Source of the DNA: Cephaloticoccus capnophilus
GTDB lineage: Bacteria > Verrucomicrobiota > Verrucomicrobiia > Opitutales > Opitutaceae
NCBI RefSeq assembly: GCF_001580045.1
Contig: NZ_LSZP01000003.1
Location: 1 to 64,000, forward strand
DNA length: 64,000 bases
Direction: 5' to 3'
Shown here: one piece after another, positions 1 through 7,596 of the stretch
How positions within the stretch are numbered: position 1 is the first letter of the stretch
How the letters are laid out: the number at the start of each line of letters is the position of its first letter
Position numbers and translations under genes: made by a program
Notes under the pieces: generated by a model
Seen by the model: the letters and a program-made list of their open reading frames with translations, nothing else
Database searches by the model: none
Told to the model about the DNA's origin: nothing

Positions 1-365
1 CGCACCGCCTTGTTATACGCCGCTTGCGCCGCTGCGTCTCCATTAGCCGCCGCGATCAACTGCTCGCCCTGCTCAGGCGACGCGGAGAGTTTGATCAAGT
101 CCTCGTCCGTGTTGTACTTGCGCAGTTGCTCGTAGGCGAGGGGAGTGAGCAAGCCCCCGTCCGTGTCGGTAATGTAGATCTGCCGCTCGCCGGTCTCAGG
201 ATTGACCGCCACAGCCTGCATAGACGCGCCCGACTGCTTCGGCTGCGCTTCGAGCATCTGCCTAGCTAACACCCGAGCACGTGCCCGCGCATCCACTGCC
301 CCCGCCACACCGAACACACCACCACCTACGCCGCCCAATAGCCCGCCGATACCCGCCTCCAGCAT
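1..365 (-). CDS. Edge-cut Gly/Ala-rich protein in accessory region, possibly phage-like
   Basis: The reverse strand stays open from a TGA at 465-467 to the window edge, so the 3' end is missing. The first ATG in this frame is at 363-365. The protein from there opens with a glycine-zipper-like stretch (GIGGLLGGVGGGVFGVAGA), a pattern of membrane-active segments, then an Arg/Ala-rich helix and a soluble, acidic Ala-rich part. The residues encoded before the ATG also look coding (WNDYRASQTYDETREAF), so the true start may lie upstream, or the gene may be a fused or truncated fragment. I do not recognise the family. Glycine-zipper segments in large phage virion or ejection proteins are one possibility, but this is a guess. 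The neighbour upstream is a broken cyclophilin-like gene. Confidence 0.45.
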   Translation of the reverse strand, partial: MLEAGIGGLLGGVGGGVFGVAGAVDARARARVLARQMLEAQPKQSGASMQAVAVNPETGERQIYITDTDGGLLTPLAYEQLRKYNTDEDLIKLSASPEQGEQLIAAANGDAAAQAAYNKAV

Positions 366-444
366 ACGCCGCTGCAAGCCCTCACCCGTGAAAGCCTCGC
401 GCGTTTCGTCGTACGTTTGCGACGCCCTGTAGTCATTCCAAAGC

Positions 445-579
445 CTAGATTGAGCCGAGGAGGATCAACCCGCGCGAGTAGCCGAAATCTTTGTAAAAGA
501 GGGAGAGGTTTCCCCAAGGCGCGTAGTAGGCGACAGAGCCCAGCTCCGGGTCGCTGCCAGCAGGGGCGTCGTTTTTATT
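445..579 (-). pseudogene. Cyclophilin-like domain protein, C-terminal fragment
   Basis: About 44 residues ending in a stop at 445-447 match the C-terminal part of small cyclophilin-like proteins as I know them: an APAG turn, then the signature VAYYAPWGNLSLFYKDFGYS and a final GLILLG strand. The rest of the domain is missing: upstream on this strand the frame runs into the end of the next gene and loses similarity. This is therefore a gene remnant rather than an intact enzyme. It is fused edge to edge with the Gly/Ala-rich reading frame, which suggests a recombination junction. The family match is from memory of the motif and was not checked by search. Confidence 0.55.
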
Positions 580-1039
580 AGGTTTGCGCGCAAGACCTGA
601 TAAGTCCCACACGCGACACCGCCTCATAACGCGCCGCGTTGTCGCTCCCTATACGCTTAAGCTTACCAGCTCGGGTTAACGCCACCAGCTCCCGAGTTAT
701 CGCCTCCGGCGCTAGCGTGTACTCATAACCCTCCGCTCGCAAACCCTCGATAATCTCCGCACGGGGTAGCGCCTCAGACGCCTTGCCCACCACCGCCAAA
801 ATGCGGCGCGGTAAATACCCCCTAGGCGCTCGCAAACGCCCCACTGCTGCCCCACCGCAACCACGCATCAACCCCACACGCGCTTTTTCGACCGCCCGCA
901 GCTCCAACTGCAGCCGCGCAATCTCCCCGTGCAAACGCCCCTCCTCCTCTCGCATAGACGCCACCAGTGCAGCAATCGCCGCATTTGCCGCCGATGATAC
1001 GGCCCCACCCACACTATCCGACGCTTGTTGAGTACTCAT
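578..1039 (-). CDS. Hypothetical protein: N-terminal coiled coil, possible C-terminal winged helix
   Basis: This is a 153-residue protein of unknown function. Residues about 12-55 are Ala/Glu/Leu-rich and look like a coiled coil (MREEEGRLHGEIARLQLEL). A Gly/Arg-rich linker follows. Residues about 80-140 read like a winged-helix fold (RRILAVVGKASEALPRAEI, then a second helix and TRELVALTRAGKLKRIG), so DNA binding is plausible but unproven. The ATG at 1037-1039 is preceded by a good Shine-Dalgarno (TAGGAGCT, about 7 nt away), which most housekeeping genes in this window lack. The short ORF upstream ends 11 nt before this start, and its stop codon lies inside the ribosome-binding site, suggesting translational coupling. 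The gene sits in the accessory DNA next to tRNA-Pro. Confidence 0.55.
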   Translation of the reverse strand: MSTQQASDSVGGAVSSAANAAIAALVASMREEEGRLHGEIARLQLELRAVEKARVGLMRGCGGAAVGRLRAPRGYLPRRILAVVGKASEALPRAEIIEGLRAEGYEYTLAPEAITRELVALTRAGKLKRIGSDNAARYEAVSRVGLIRSCAQT

Positions 1040-1050
1040 AGCTACAGCTC

Positions 1051-1221
1051 CTATCTTGTTGTTGTTGTGGGGGCGTTAGTATCCCCCAGCTCTGCCGACG
1101 CCACACCAAACAACCGACAAAATCGCTCCCAGCCCAGCTCTACGGTCTTTGGGGTGATGCAAAAATAGGCACGCACCACCGCACGAGATACCCCACGACC
1201 CCGATAGTGCGCTAGCAGCAT
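1051..1221 (-). CDS. Short basic ORF (56 aa), possible helix-turn-helix fragment
   Basis: A 56-codon reading frame runs from an ATG at 1219-1221 to a TAG at 1051-1053. The middle is basic and helical (RGRGVSRAVVRAYFCITPKT), reminiscent of helix-turn-helix segments of phage or plasmid regulators. The C-terminus is a Thr run. The frame is open upstream of the ATG for about 20 more codons (to a TGA), and that stretch includes LLTHRDIN, so the start may be wrong or the gene may be truncated. The stop codon is embedded in the Shine-Dalgarno of the next gene. No family is recognised, and it could be a remnant. Confidence 0.35.
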   Translation of the reverse strand: MLLAHYRGRGVSRAVVRAYFCITPKTVELGWERFCRLFGVASAELGDTNAPTTTTR

Positions 1222-1423
1222 ATTAATGTCCCGATGCGTCAGTAATACCGCCGTGCAGCACCACGCCCACTCACACGCTCACGACCTTTGCTCTGCAACT
1301 GATCTTATACCATGTTTGTAACAGTTTTGTACCCGCTCCCGTGCTAAATCAGGCCCCAAACCACCATCACAATCCACTTTTTCCGACACTTTTCCCTCTG
1401 CCGCTCCCTCTATCCCTCGGCCA

Positions 1424-1500
1424 TGGTCGGGGTGGGGAGATTCGAACTCCCGGCCTCTACGTCCCGAACGTAGCGCTCTACCAGGCTAAGCTACACCCCG
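1424..1500 (-). tRNA. tRNA-Pro (anticodon CGG), CCA encoded
   Basis: The reverse strand folds as a full cloverleaf. The acceptor CGGGGTG pairs with CACCCCG, the anticodon stem CTACG/CGTAG closes the loop TTCGGGA (anticodon CGG), and the T arm is GGGAG-TTCGAAT-CTCCC. Discriminator A and an encoded CCA occupy 1424-1427. The 3' end faces the accessory genes at 1-1221, the classic geometry of an element integrated at a tRNA 3' end. Confidence 0.95.
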
Positions 1501-1611
1501 AATGGCGATCCTCTCACGAGGAGGGGACAGGAAGGAGAGTCGTAGAAGACGCCGCAACTCAAAACTGGGAGACAATCGAAAGAAAAGGGGAAGGAAAACC
1601 GGTTCGGGACG

Positions 1612-1645
1612 AAACAAAAAAGCCCGACTCGTTTTGAGTCGGGCT
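1612..1645 (-). terminator. Rho-independent terminator of the exbB-tonB operon
   Basis: There is a perfect 10-bp stem, AGCCCGACTC / GAGTCGGGCT, with a GTTTT loop. On the reverse strand it is followed by a T-rich tract (complement of aaacaaaaa at 1612-1620). It lies about 50 bp after the last gene of the minus-strand operon and ends its transcription before tRNA-Pro. Confidence 0.9.
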
Positions 1646-1695
1646 GAGAAAGAGGCGGCTGTGCCTAGCGATTTGGAGTAAGCGGGGTGGGGAGA

Positions 1696-2244
1696 TCAAC
1701 GACGCCGAGTACCGCTACCCGCCTGCTGAGCAGCGGGCATTTGGGCGACGGCGCTCGACTCGACACGACGGAGCATGAGCTCAGCCTTACGCTGGATTTC
1801 GAGCTCTGCATTGCGCTTAGCGATTTGGGCCAACTCGACGCGTTTGGCCGCGTTGAGGACGTCGGTGTTTAGCTGCTCTTTTTGCTTACGGAGGGTGTCG
1901 AGTTGAATCTCTTTTGCTGAGATATCTTTGGAGATACGATCGGCTTCTGCATTAAAGGCGTCGGTCGCGTCTTGGATGTCACGGCCTTCGGCTTCCCATT
2001 TGGCGATGCGGTCTGCTTCTTTTTGAGCGGCTTCGGCTTCGCGCTCGGCCGCGCGAGCAGCGGCGTCTTGCCGAGCTTTCTCTTCGATCACCGCGCGCTT
2101 GGCTTCTTCTTCTTTGCGCTCGCGCTCCACACGCTCCTTACGGGCGATTTCTTGCTGCTCCAACTCCTTCGACTGGGAGAGGTAGAAGAACGTGAAGACC
2201 ACCAACATGACGGTGGGAACGATTAAATAGAGCCATTTTTTCAT
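1696..2244 (-). CDS. Membrane-anchored coiled-coil protein, last gene of tonB operon
   Basis: This is a 182-residue protein of unknown function. It has an N-terminal signal anchor (residues about 4-22, WLYLIVPTVMLVVFTFFYL) followed by roughly 110 residues of charged, Glu/Lys/Arg/Ala-rich heptads that should form a long coiled coil in the periplasm. The last 30 residues are Ala/Gln-rich and end in three Arg. It is paralogous to the gene just upstream (same length, same anchor-plus-coil design, similar tail), which points to a tandem duplication. Position after tonB and a TPR gene suggests a structural or scaffold role for the TonB complex. This is inference from context only, and ORFs with this design are often misread by similarity searches. 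Confidence 0.75.
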   Translation of the reverse strand: MKKWLYLIVPTVMLVVFTFFYLSQSKELEQQEIARKERVERERKEEEAKRAVIEEKARQDAAARAAEREAEAAQKEADRIAKWEAEGRDIQDATDAFNAEADRISKDISAKEIQLDTLRKQKEQLNTDVLNAAKRVELAQIAKRNAELEIQRKAELMLRRVESSAVAQMPAAQQAGSGTRRR

Positions 2245-2301
2245 GAGAGTAACGTGGAGTAATGAAAGGACGAAAGGGTGGGCGGGGGAGGCGGGCTGAG
2301 C

Positions 2302-2847
2302 TTATGAGTTGCGGCGGCTGCTTGCTTGGGCGGCCTCGGCGGCAGCGGCAGCGCGGGCGGCCTCAGCTGCGGCGATGCGTTGAATAACTTCGGTGATACC
2401 GCCTTCGTTGGACTCGGCTTTGCGGACATACTCTTGAAGGAAGCCTTCTTCCGCGAGGAGGTATTGTTTGCGCTCTTCGAGCTTAGCAACGGCCTCCGTT
2501 TCCTTCACAATATCTTGGTCTAGAAGTTCGGCTTGGCGGCGGAGTTTTTGACGCTCGCGGTCGGCGCGCTCACGGGCTTCACGCGCGGTTTGGCGGTCTT
2601 CGCGCTCCTTTTGACGTTTGGCCTCGCGAATTTCGCGCTCACGGCGCTGTTCGGCTTGTTTTTCGATGGCCAGCTTAATGGCGAGTTCTCGGTCTTGGGC
2701 TTCTTTTTCTCGTTTAGCGACGAGGGCTTGGCGGTCCCGCTCCTTTTTGGCCTCTTGCTCGGCTTCGTACTGTTTGTTGTAGTTCCACCAGTAGCCGCCA
2801 AACAGAATCATGGCGATGAGGGGGAAGAGGACGTGGACTTTCTTCAT
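2302..2847 (-). CDS. Membrane-anchored coiled-coil protein, paralogue of next gene
   Basis: This is a 181-residue protein of unknown function. It starts MKKVHVLFPLIAMILFGGYW, an N-terminal membrane anchor. Residues about 25-150 are almost entirely charged (EREAKRQKEREDRQ pattern) and predict a long coiled coil with one break near residue 115. The tail is Ala-rich (IQRIAAAEAARAAAAAEAAQ). It shares length, topology and motif order (DQDIVKETEAVAKLEERK here, ISKDISAKEIQLDTLRKQK in the neighbour) with the downstream gene. It lies 40 bp after the TPR gene on the same strand, so it is very probably co-transcribed with exbB-exbD-tonB. No known TonB-system subunit looks like this to my knowledge. Confidence 0.75.
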   Translation of the reverse strand: MKKVHVLFPLIAMILFGGYWWNYNKQYEAEQEAKKERDRQALVAKREKEAQDRELAIKLAIEKQAEQRREREIREAKRQKEREDRQTAREARERADRERQKLRRQAELLDQDIVKETEAVAKLEERKQYLLAEEGFLQEYVRKAESNEGGITEVIQRIAAAEAARAAAAAEAAQASSRRNS

Positions 2848-2886
2848 AAGTTTTAAGGGGCTAGAGGGCTACGAAATACAGAGAGA

Positions 2887-4266
2887 TTAGAGGGCTTTGG
2901 TGGCGGCTTCGCGGTTGGCGATGGCGTCTTGAATCGCTTGGCGAAGGCCGGGGAGTTGGGCGTTTTCCGTGCGTTGGAGTTCTGCTGCGAGATTAATGGC
3001 AACGAGTGCTTCATCGAGCTTTTGGAGTTCGAAGCAGATGTACGCTTTGAAGTAATGGACCGCTCCGACGTTATCGAGCCCGCCTTTCGCGAGTGCGCTG
3101 TTGAGGTAGCGGTAGGACTCTTCGCTTTGGTTAAGCGAATAGTAGATTTGGGCAACTTGGTTATCGAGCTGGCCGGATTCCGGGAATTGCTGAATGGCCT
3201 CCTTGAGCACCTCGATGGCGGTGAGCTCGCGGTTTACCTGAATGAAGGAGTAGGCGAGGAGTTCCCATTTCTTAATGTCTGCGTCAATGGCGCCACTGCG
3301 GAGCCCAGCATGTAGGAGCTCGGTCGCCTTTCCAAATTGGCCGATGTTAAAGTAGATACCAACCAGGTTGTAGTTGTCCTTGGGGGTATTCATGAAGCCG
3401 AGGGCTTGCGCGCGCTCTAGGGTCACTATGGCGCGTAGGTTGTACGACTCGGCTTCTTCGGGGCGTTTGGCCTCGGCTGAGAGATTGGAGTAAGTTGCAA
3501 AAAGCTGCTGCCAGTAGGTCTGCTTGGCAGGGTATTGCTTTGCGAGGAGCTCTAGGAGGTCAGTCGTGCGCGCGAGGTCGCCTTCCTGTTGAAGGGTGGC
3601 GAGGAGGATGAGGTAGAGGCCTTCCTTTGGCGCGAGCTCAGCTTGGAGGGCTTCTTGGCATTGTTGCTGGGCTTTTTTGAGGAAGCCCATATCGATTTTT
3701 TGTGGATCGAGTACTGCCTGATTATAGAGGAGCGAGATGTAGAACATCCGTCCATCGGCACTGGGGGATTCTTGGGAGTTTATCCACTTCTCAATGTAAC
3801 CTAGTGCCTTGCTAAAGAGCTGGGCTTGGGCGGCGGGCACTTTAACCGTGGAGGCCTCTTGGTAATAAATTTGAGCAAGGAGGTAAAGGCGCTCTAGTTG
3901 GCTTCTCTCCTCGAAAAATCCATTGGCGACGGCGGAGTTGTAGGCCGCTTCCAGCGGTGGGAGGCTGGCGGCATAATCGCCAAGCTGAAGGTACGCCTTG
4001 GAGAGGATGTCGTTGGCGAGTGCCTGATCGAAGCTGTTGGGCGCGGCGTAGCGAAGGATGCTCTGCATGAGCTCGACCACGCCGTTCCAGTCTTGGCCAT
4101 CAATGAGCGGCTGGATTTTGACCAACTCATTTGCCGTGCGCTCTGAAGGTTGGTTTACAGAGGCTTGCTGGGCATGCAGCGACTGAGGTATGCTGCTCGC
4201 GAGAGCGAGAACCAGCCATGTACCCGCTGCTACTCGAGAGATTGTTTTCAGGTGGGGGAAAAGCAT
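2887..4266 (-). CDS. Secreted TPR-repeat protein of the tonB operon
   Basis: This is a 459-residue protein with a signal peptide (about residues 1-32, ending near SLHAQQA) and a helical body made of TPR-like repeats. Examples are LANDILSKAYLQLGDYAASL, NYNLVGIYFNIGQFGKATE and QIYYSLNQSEESYRYLNSAL. It should lie in the periplasm. TPR proteins next to tonB/exbBD are common in Verrucomicrobia and Bacteroidota as far as I recall, but their partner is not established. The gap to tonB is 36 bp and to the coiled-coil gene 39 bp, so it belongs to the operon. A role in docking TonB to receptors or to peptidoglycan is a guess. Confidence 0.85.
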   Translation of the reverse strand: MLFPHLKTISRVAAGTWLVLALASSIPQSLHAQQASVNQPSERTANELVKIQPLIDGQDWNGVVELMQSILRYAAPNSFDQALANDILSKAYLQLGDYAASLPPLEAAYNSAVANGFFEERSQLERLYLLAQIYYQEASTVKVPAAQAQLFSKALGYIEKWINSQESPSADGRMFYISLLYNQAVLDPQKIDMGFLKKAQQQCQEALQAELAPKEGLYLILLATLQQEGDLARTTDLLELLAKQYPAKQTYWQQLFATYSNLSAEAKRPEEAESYNLRAIVTLERAQALGFMNTPKDNYNLVGIYFNIGQFGKATELLHAGLRSGAIDADIKKWELLAYSFIQVNRELTAIEVLKEAIQQFPESGQLDNQVAQIYYSLNQSEESYRYLNSALAKGGLDNVGAVHYFKAYICFELQKLDEALVAINLAAELQRTENAQLPGLRQAIQDAIANREAATKAL

Positions 4267-4302
4267 GTCAAAAGGAAGGAAAGAGGCTATTTGCGTTGGC
4301 GA

Positions 4303-4959
4303 TTAGTCCTGTTGGAGCGTGAAGGACAGCAATTGCTGTACGCGGGTATTCACGTTACGCCCGCCTTTGCGGCCGGGGCGGAACTTCCACTTACTGACCG
4401 CTTGGATCGCAGATTGCTCAAAGTCGCGCTGACTGGAGCGAACAATGAAAGGGTTACGTACCTCTCCGCTGCTATCGACGATGAACTCGACGAGGACCTC
4501 GCCTTCGACACCGGCGCGGCGCATCTCGAAGGGATACTGGGGCTGGACGCGGAAGCGGGGTTGGGGCTGTTGGTCGAGGTTACGAATGTCGAAGATTTCG
4601 ACGCCCTTGCCGAGGCCAGTTTGGCGAACGGTCGGAATATTAATCGCGCCTGCCGATGGCTTGAGGCTCTGTGGAGGAGGCGGTTGTACAGGTTGTACGA
4701 ACGAATCCACGGAGACGAGCTGTGGGACGTCGGTCTGCATCGGGGGCGCAAACTCGGCGACCTCTGCGGCCTCGTCAGATTCGAGGATTTCCTCCTCTTC
4801 GGGCTCAAGGTCGAGCTCCGGCATTTCCATCAACTCAATAGTTGGCGGGGCTTCAATGGCCGGGGGAGGCGGCGGTTCGTCGGGCCAAAAGGAGGTTGCC
4901 CAGAGGCCGACATGGATAAGGAGGGAGGCGATGATGCCAAGAACGAGGTCGCGGCGCAT
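4303..4959 (-). CDS. tonB: TonB energy-transducing protein
   Basis: This 218-residue protein has the TonB layout: a cytoplasmic start and single anchor (VLGIIASLLIHVGLWATSFW, with the conserved membrane His), a Pro-rich stretch (PDEPPPPPAIEAPP) and an acidic Glu-rich hinge (LEPEEEEILESDEAAE). It ends in a C-terminal TonB domain at about 135-215 (RVQPQYPFEMRRAGVEGEV, then VSKWKFRPGRKGG). It transmits proton-motive force from ExbBD to outer-membrane receptors. No receptor gene lies in the window. It sits 23 bp after the second exbD and ahead of a TPR gene. Confidence 0.92.
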   Translation of the reverse strand: MRRDLVLGIIASLLIHVGLWATSFWPDEPPPPPAIEAPPTIELMEMPELDLEPEEEEILESDEAAEVAEFAPPMQTDVPQLVSVDSFVQPVQPPPPQSLKPSAGAINIPTVRQTGLGKGVEIFDIRNLDQQPQPRFRVQPQYPFEMRRAGVEGEVLVEFIVDSSGEVRNPFIVRSSQRDFEQSAIQAVSKWKFRPGRKGGRNVNTRVQQLLSFTLQQD

Positions 4960-4982
4960 AGGGAGAGGGTCTTTCTGGGGGG

Positions 4983-5423
4983 TTAGCGGCCTGTAGTGCG
5001 AACACGGGTCTCGACTGAGACTTTGTCGATATCGGCGAGACGGACTTCGTCTAAAACACGGATGGCGAGAGAGAACTTAGCGCGGTCGTCGGTAGTGATG
5101 AGTACCCGAGGATCAGCGGTGTTGGCCTTGTAGTTTTGCAACCTAGGGCGGACATCGCTTACGTCAATGAGTTCAGTCGTTTTTCGGTGTGTCCAGTAGC
5201 AGTTTCCAAACTCGGATACCTGCAAGGTTACGGTCTCATCTTCTTGACTGGTCGCCGCAGAAGGGGGAGCGGCCTTGGGCAGCTCAACAGGCAGCGATTG
5301 GATTTTCTCCAGCGAGAGCGTGAAGAGGATGAAGGTGGCGAGCAGGAAGAAGATCACGTCAATGAGAGGGATAATCTCAATACGTGCTTTCTTGGGGCCG
5401 CCGGATGAGTCGTTTCCGGTCAT
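4983..5423 (-). CDS. exbD: ExbD/TolR biopolymer transport protein, second copy
   Basis: This 146-residue protein has one N-terminal membrane helix (IEIIPLIDVIFFLLATFILF) carrying the conserved Asp of the proton channel, then a periplasmic ExbD domain. It is a tandem paralogue of the gene just upstream. The first 30 or so residues are nearly identical between the two, also at DNA level, whereas the periplasmic parts have diverged strongly. That suggests gene conversion or strong constraint on the membrane segment. The two copies may form a heteromeric ExbD pair or serve separate TonB partners. Confidence 0.92.
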   Translation of the reverse strand: MTGNDSSGGPKKARIEIIPLIDVIFFLLATFILFTLSLEKIQSLPVELPKAAPPSAATSQEDETVTLQVSEFGNCYWTHRKTTELIDVSDVRPRLQNYKANTADPRVLITTDDRAKFSLAIRVLDEVRLADIDKVSVETRVRTTGR

Positions 5424-5508
5424 GTTCTAGGAAGAGTTCGTGGGTAAGGTGGGACTTGGGGAGCCAGAGAAGGTTACGGGCGGTGCTGGAAGCACGCCCA
5501 GTAGGCGA

Positions 5509-5931
5509 TCAGCCCTCGGCCTTTGCGAGGCGGGTTTCGATAAGGACCTTCTGGACCCCCGCTTTGCGGACTTCGTCGAAGACGTAGATGGCTTGGCTGA
5601 AGAAGGCATTTTCGTCGCCGTTAATGAGTACCTTCGGGCTGGCTTCGGAGGCGACGTAGGTCTGCAGACGAACGAGAAACTCGTCGAGCGTCACCGGGTC
5701 TTTGTCCCAAGCGAGAGTGCCTTCGTCAGTCACGGTGATTGTGACCGAGTTAGAGGGATCACGGGGCTCACCGGTTTCTGACCTAGGCAGCGCGACGCGC
5801 AAGCCGCCTGGTGTATTCAGTGAGAGCGTGAAGAGGATGAAGGTGGCGAGCAGGAAGAAGATCACGTCAATGAGAGGGATGATCTCAATACGTGCCTTCT
5901 TAGGGCCGCCACCTTGTGTGCCACCGGTCAT
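5509..5931 (-). CDS. exbD: ExbD/TolR biopolymer transport protein, first copy
   Basis: This is a 140-residue ExbD-type protein with the membrane helix IEIIPLIDVIFFLLATFILF and the channel Asp. A periplasmic domain ends in the usual segment VFDEVRKAGVQKVLIETRL. It is encoded 42 bp after exbB on the same strand. A near-identical 5' segment recurs in the following exbD gene. The product forms the proton channel with ExbB in the inner membrane. Confidence 0.93.
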   Translation of the reverse strand: MTGGTQGGGPKKARIEIIPLIDVIFFLLATFILFTLSLNTPGGLRVALPRSETGEPRDPSNSVTITVTDEGTLAWDKDPVTLDEFLVRLQTYVASEASPKVLINGDENAFFSQAIYVFDEVRKAGVQKVLIETRLAKAEG

Positions 5932-5973
5932 CGGAGCGTGTTGTTCAGAGGGTTTTCGTGAGCAGCCCAGCGG

Positions 5974-6642
5974 TTAGCGGGCTGCTGCGGTGGCGGCTTC
6001 GTGCTTGTGGAGGATGATCTCCAAGGCATTGGACGCATCGGCGAGGTCGTGCTTAGCCTGTTCAGCGCGAGTGTTCAGGTAGTTAAAGGGCAGCATCGCG
6101 GTGATGGCGATAGCGAGACCGGTCGCGACCGCAATGAGGGCTTCACCCACACCACCGGTGATTTGGCCAGCGTTTGCGGCGATATCGCCTTCGCCGAGAG
6201 CACCGAACACGCGCATCATACCCGTAACAGTGCCGAGCAAGCCCATGAGCTGGACGATGGGAATAACCGTGTCGAGGGTGGGGAGTCCTTGCTGGAAGCG
6301 GGCGAGTTCGCGGTTCGAGGCGCGGACGAGGGCGTTTGCGAAGGAGGACTTGCGGTGTTCGAGTGCGTAAACTAACACGCGGGCCACATAGTCACCGCTC
6401 TTCTTGCCGATAGCGATTGCCCCTTCGATGTCGTTTTTCTCTGCCTTATCTAAAATGGCCTCAACCGCCTCTTCGTCCCGGCTACTGTTTTCACGAATGA
6501 TGAAGATGATGCGCTCGACGATGACCGTGATAGCGATGAAAGAGGTCAGCAGAATCGGCCACATGATCGGGCCTCCGTGAATGAACAACTCCATGAGAGT
6601 GAGGTTCATGAGGAAGGCCATTGGCAGTAGTTGGGTAATCAT
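5974..6642 (-). CDS. exbB: ExbB/MotA/TolQ proton channel protein
   Basis: This 222-residue protein has the three-helix ExbB topology: TM1 near residues 25-47, a cytoplasmic loop with the charged segment SSRDEEAVEAILDKAEKNDI, TM2 near 124-148 (LGTVTGMM motif) and TM3 near 165-188 (GEALIAVATGLAIAITAM). It drives TonB using proton-motive force and is the first gene of a seven-gene minus-strand operon. The annotated ATG gives about 12 extra N-terminal residues, and internal ATGs (MNLTL or MELF) are possible starts. No Shine-Dalgarno is evident at any of them. Confidence 0.93.
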   Translation of the reverse strand: MITQLLPMAFLMNLTLMELFIHGGPIMWPILLTSFIAITVIVERIIFIIRENSSRDEEAVEAILDKAEKNDIEGAIAIGKKSGDYVARVLVYALEHRKSSFANALVRASNRELARFQQGLPTLDTVIPIVQLMGLLGTVTGMMRVFGALGEGDIAANAGQITGGVGEALIAVATGLAIAITAMLPFNYLNTRAEQAKHDLADASNALEIILHKHEAATAAAR

Positions 6643-7060
6643 AAGTTTTACTGTATTCGGGTTGAGAGATTAGGGGAAGGAGGAGAGTGTGATGAAGTTA
6701 GCAGTGGTGTGGGTTAAAGAGTGCAGGGGGCTCAGGCTTAGAGGACTTAGCCGCTCCCTAAAGGGACGGGGGCTCTGACACGGGAAAACGGAAAGCGTTC
6801 AATGGTTAGACTCATTTATTTTGTGAGCAAAACTAATAGTGGGGGCTAGTAGAGGGGAGGGACGGGCCTGCAAAGGCACCCTGAAAAAAGCACTGAATAA
6901 CGGGGCGCGGGGAGTTGGAGGACACGCTCACGGCATGTCAACTCCCAAGCTTTGCGTAGTCTTTGTCACTGGGGCTCGATACAAGCCTACTCGAAAGGGG
7001 TACTTAGGTTGGGTTGAGGGGATTTCCTTCTTTCAGAACCAATCTCAATCTTATGGCACT
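6643..7060. other. Intergenic region upstream of exbB; no gene seen
   Basis: These 418 bases separate exbB from the tRNA cluster. I see no credible coding frame. The promoter of the exbB operon must lie here on the reverse strand. An AT-rich patch near 6810-6840 (tttattttgtgagcaaaact on the plus strand) could hold it, but I cannot define -35 and -10 boxes with confidence. Confidence 0.5.
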
Positions 7061-7134
7061 TGGCTGCCCGGCTAGGATTCGAACCTAGACAAGCAGAGTC
7101 AGAATCTGCTGTGCTACCATTACACCACCAGGCA
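7061..7134 (-). tRNA. tRNA-Gln (anticodon CTG), CCA encoded
   Basis: The reverse strand gives acceptor TGCCTGG/CCGGGCA, anticodon stem GCAGA/TCTGC with loop TTCTGAC (anticodon CTG), T arm CTAGG-TTCGAAT-CCTAG, discriminator G and an encoded CCA at 7061-7063. It is the last of three tRNA genes on this strand. Confidence 0.95.
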
Positions 7135-7200
7135 GTGGGCTATCGCGCTGAGGCGGGGTGTGGGCCATACCCAGTGTGGGTTTTATCTGGGAGGCCAAAA

Positions 7201-7275
7201 TGGAGCCGGCGATGGGAATCGAACCCGCAACCGCCTGTTTACAAAACAGGTGCTCTACCGTTGAGCTACGCCGGC
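7201..7275 (-). tRNA. tRNA-Thr (anticodon TGT), CCA encoded
   Basis: On the reverse strand the acceptor is GCCGGCG/CGCCGGC and the anticodon stem CCTGT/ACAGG closes loop TTTGTAA (anticodon TGT). The T arm carries TTCGATT, the discriminator is T and CCA is encoded at 7201-7203. It lies between tRNA-Lys and tRNA-Gln. Confidence 0.95.
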
Positions 7276-7385
7276 ACTAAAGTCAGAAAAAAGTGCGCGA
7301 AAGAAGGGGGGAGATGTGAAGGAGCATGCTTACGGCCGATTTTCTCAAGGGGAAAATGGAAAGTTCCGCAATCTGCGCTTTGCTT

Positions 7386-7460
<75 letters not shown>

Positions 7461-7596
7461 GACAAAACGAAGGCCGCAGAAGACGTGGATTCGGCCACGG
7501 GATGTCAACAGCGTTCATTCTACAAAATAAAAGTCTCATCGTGGTAAATTGCCTTTACAGGGAGGGGAGGGGGCTGTGTGGTGCGCGGCTTTTCTC

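Noticed and set aside
6839-7075. 78-codon plus-strand frame upstream of the tRNA cluster
   Set aside because: Composition is not coding-like, it runs into tRNA-Gln and has no plausible start signal.
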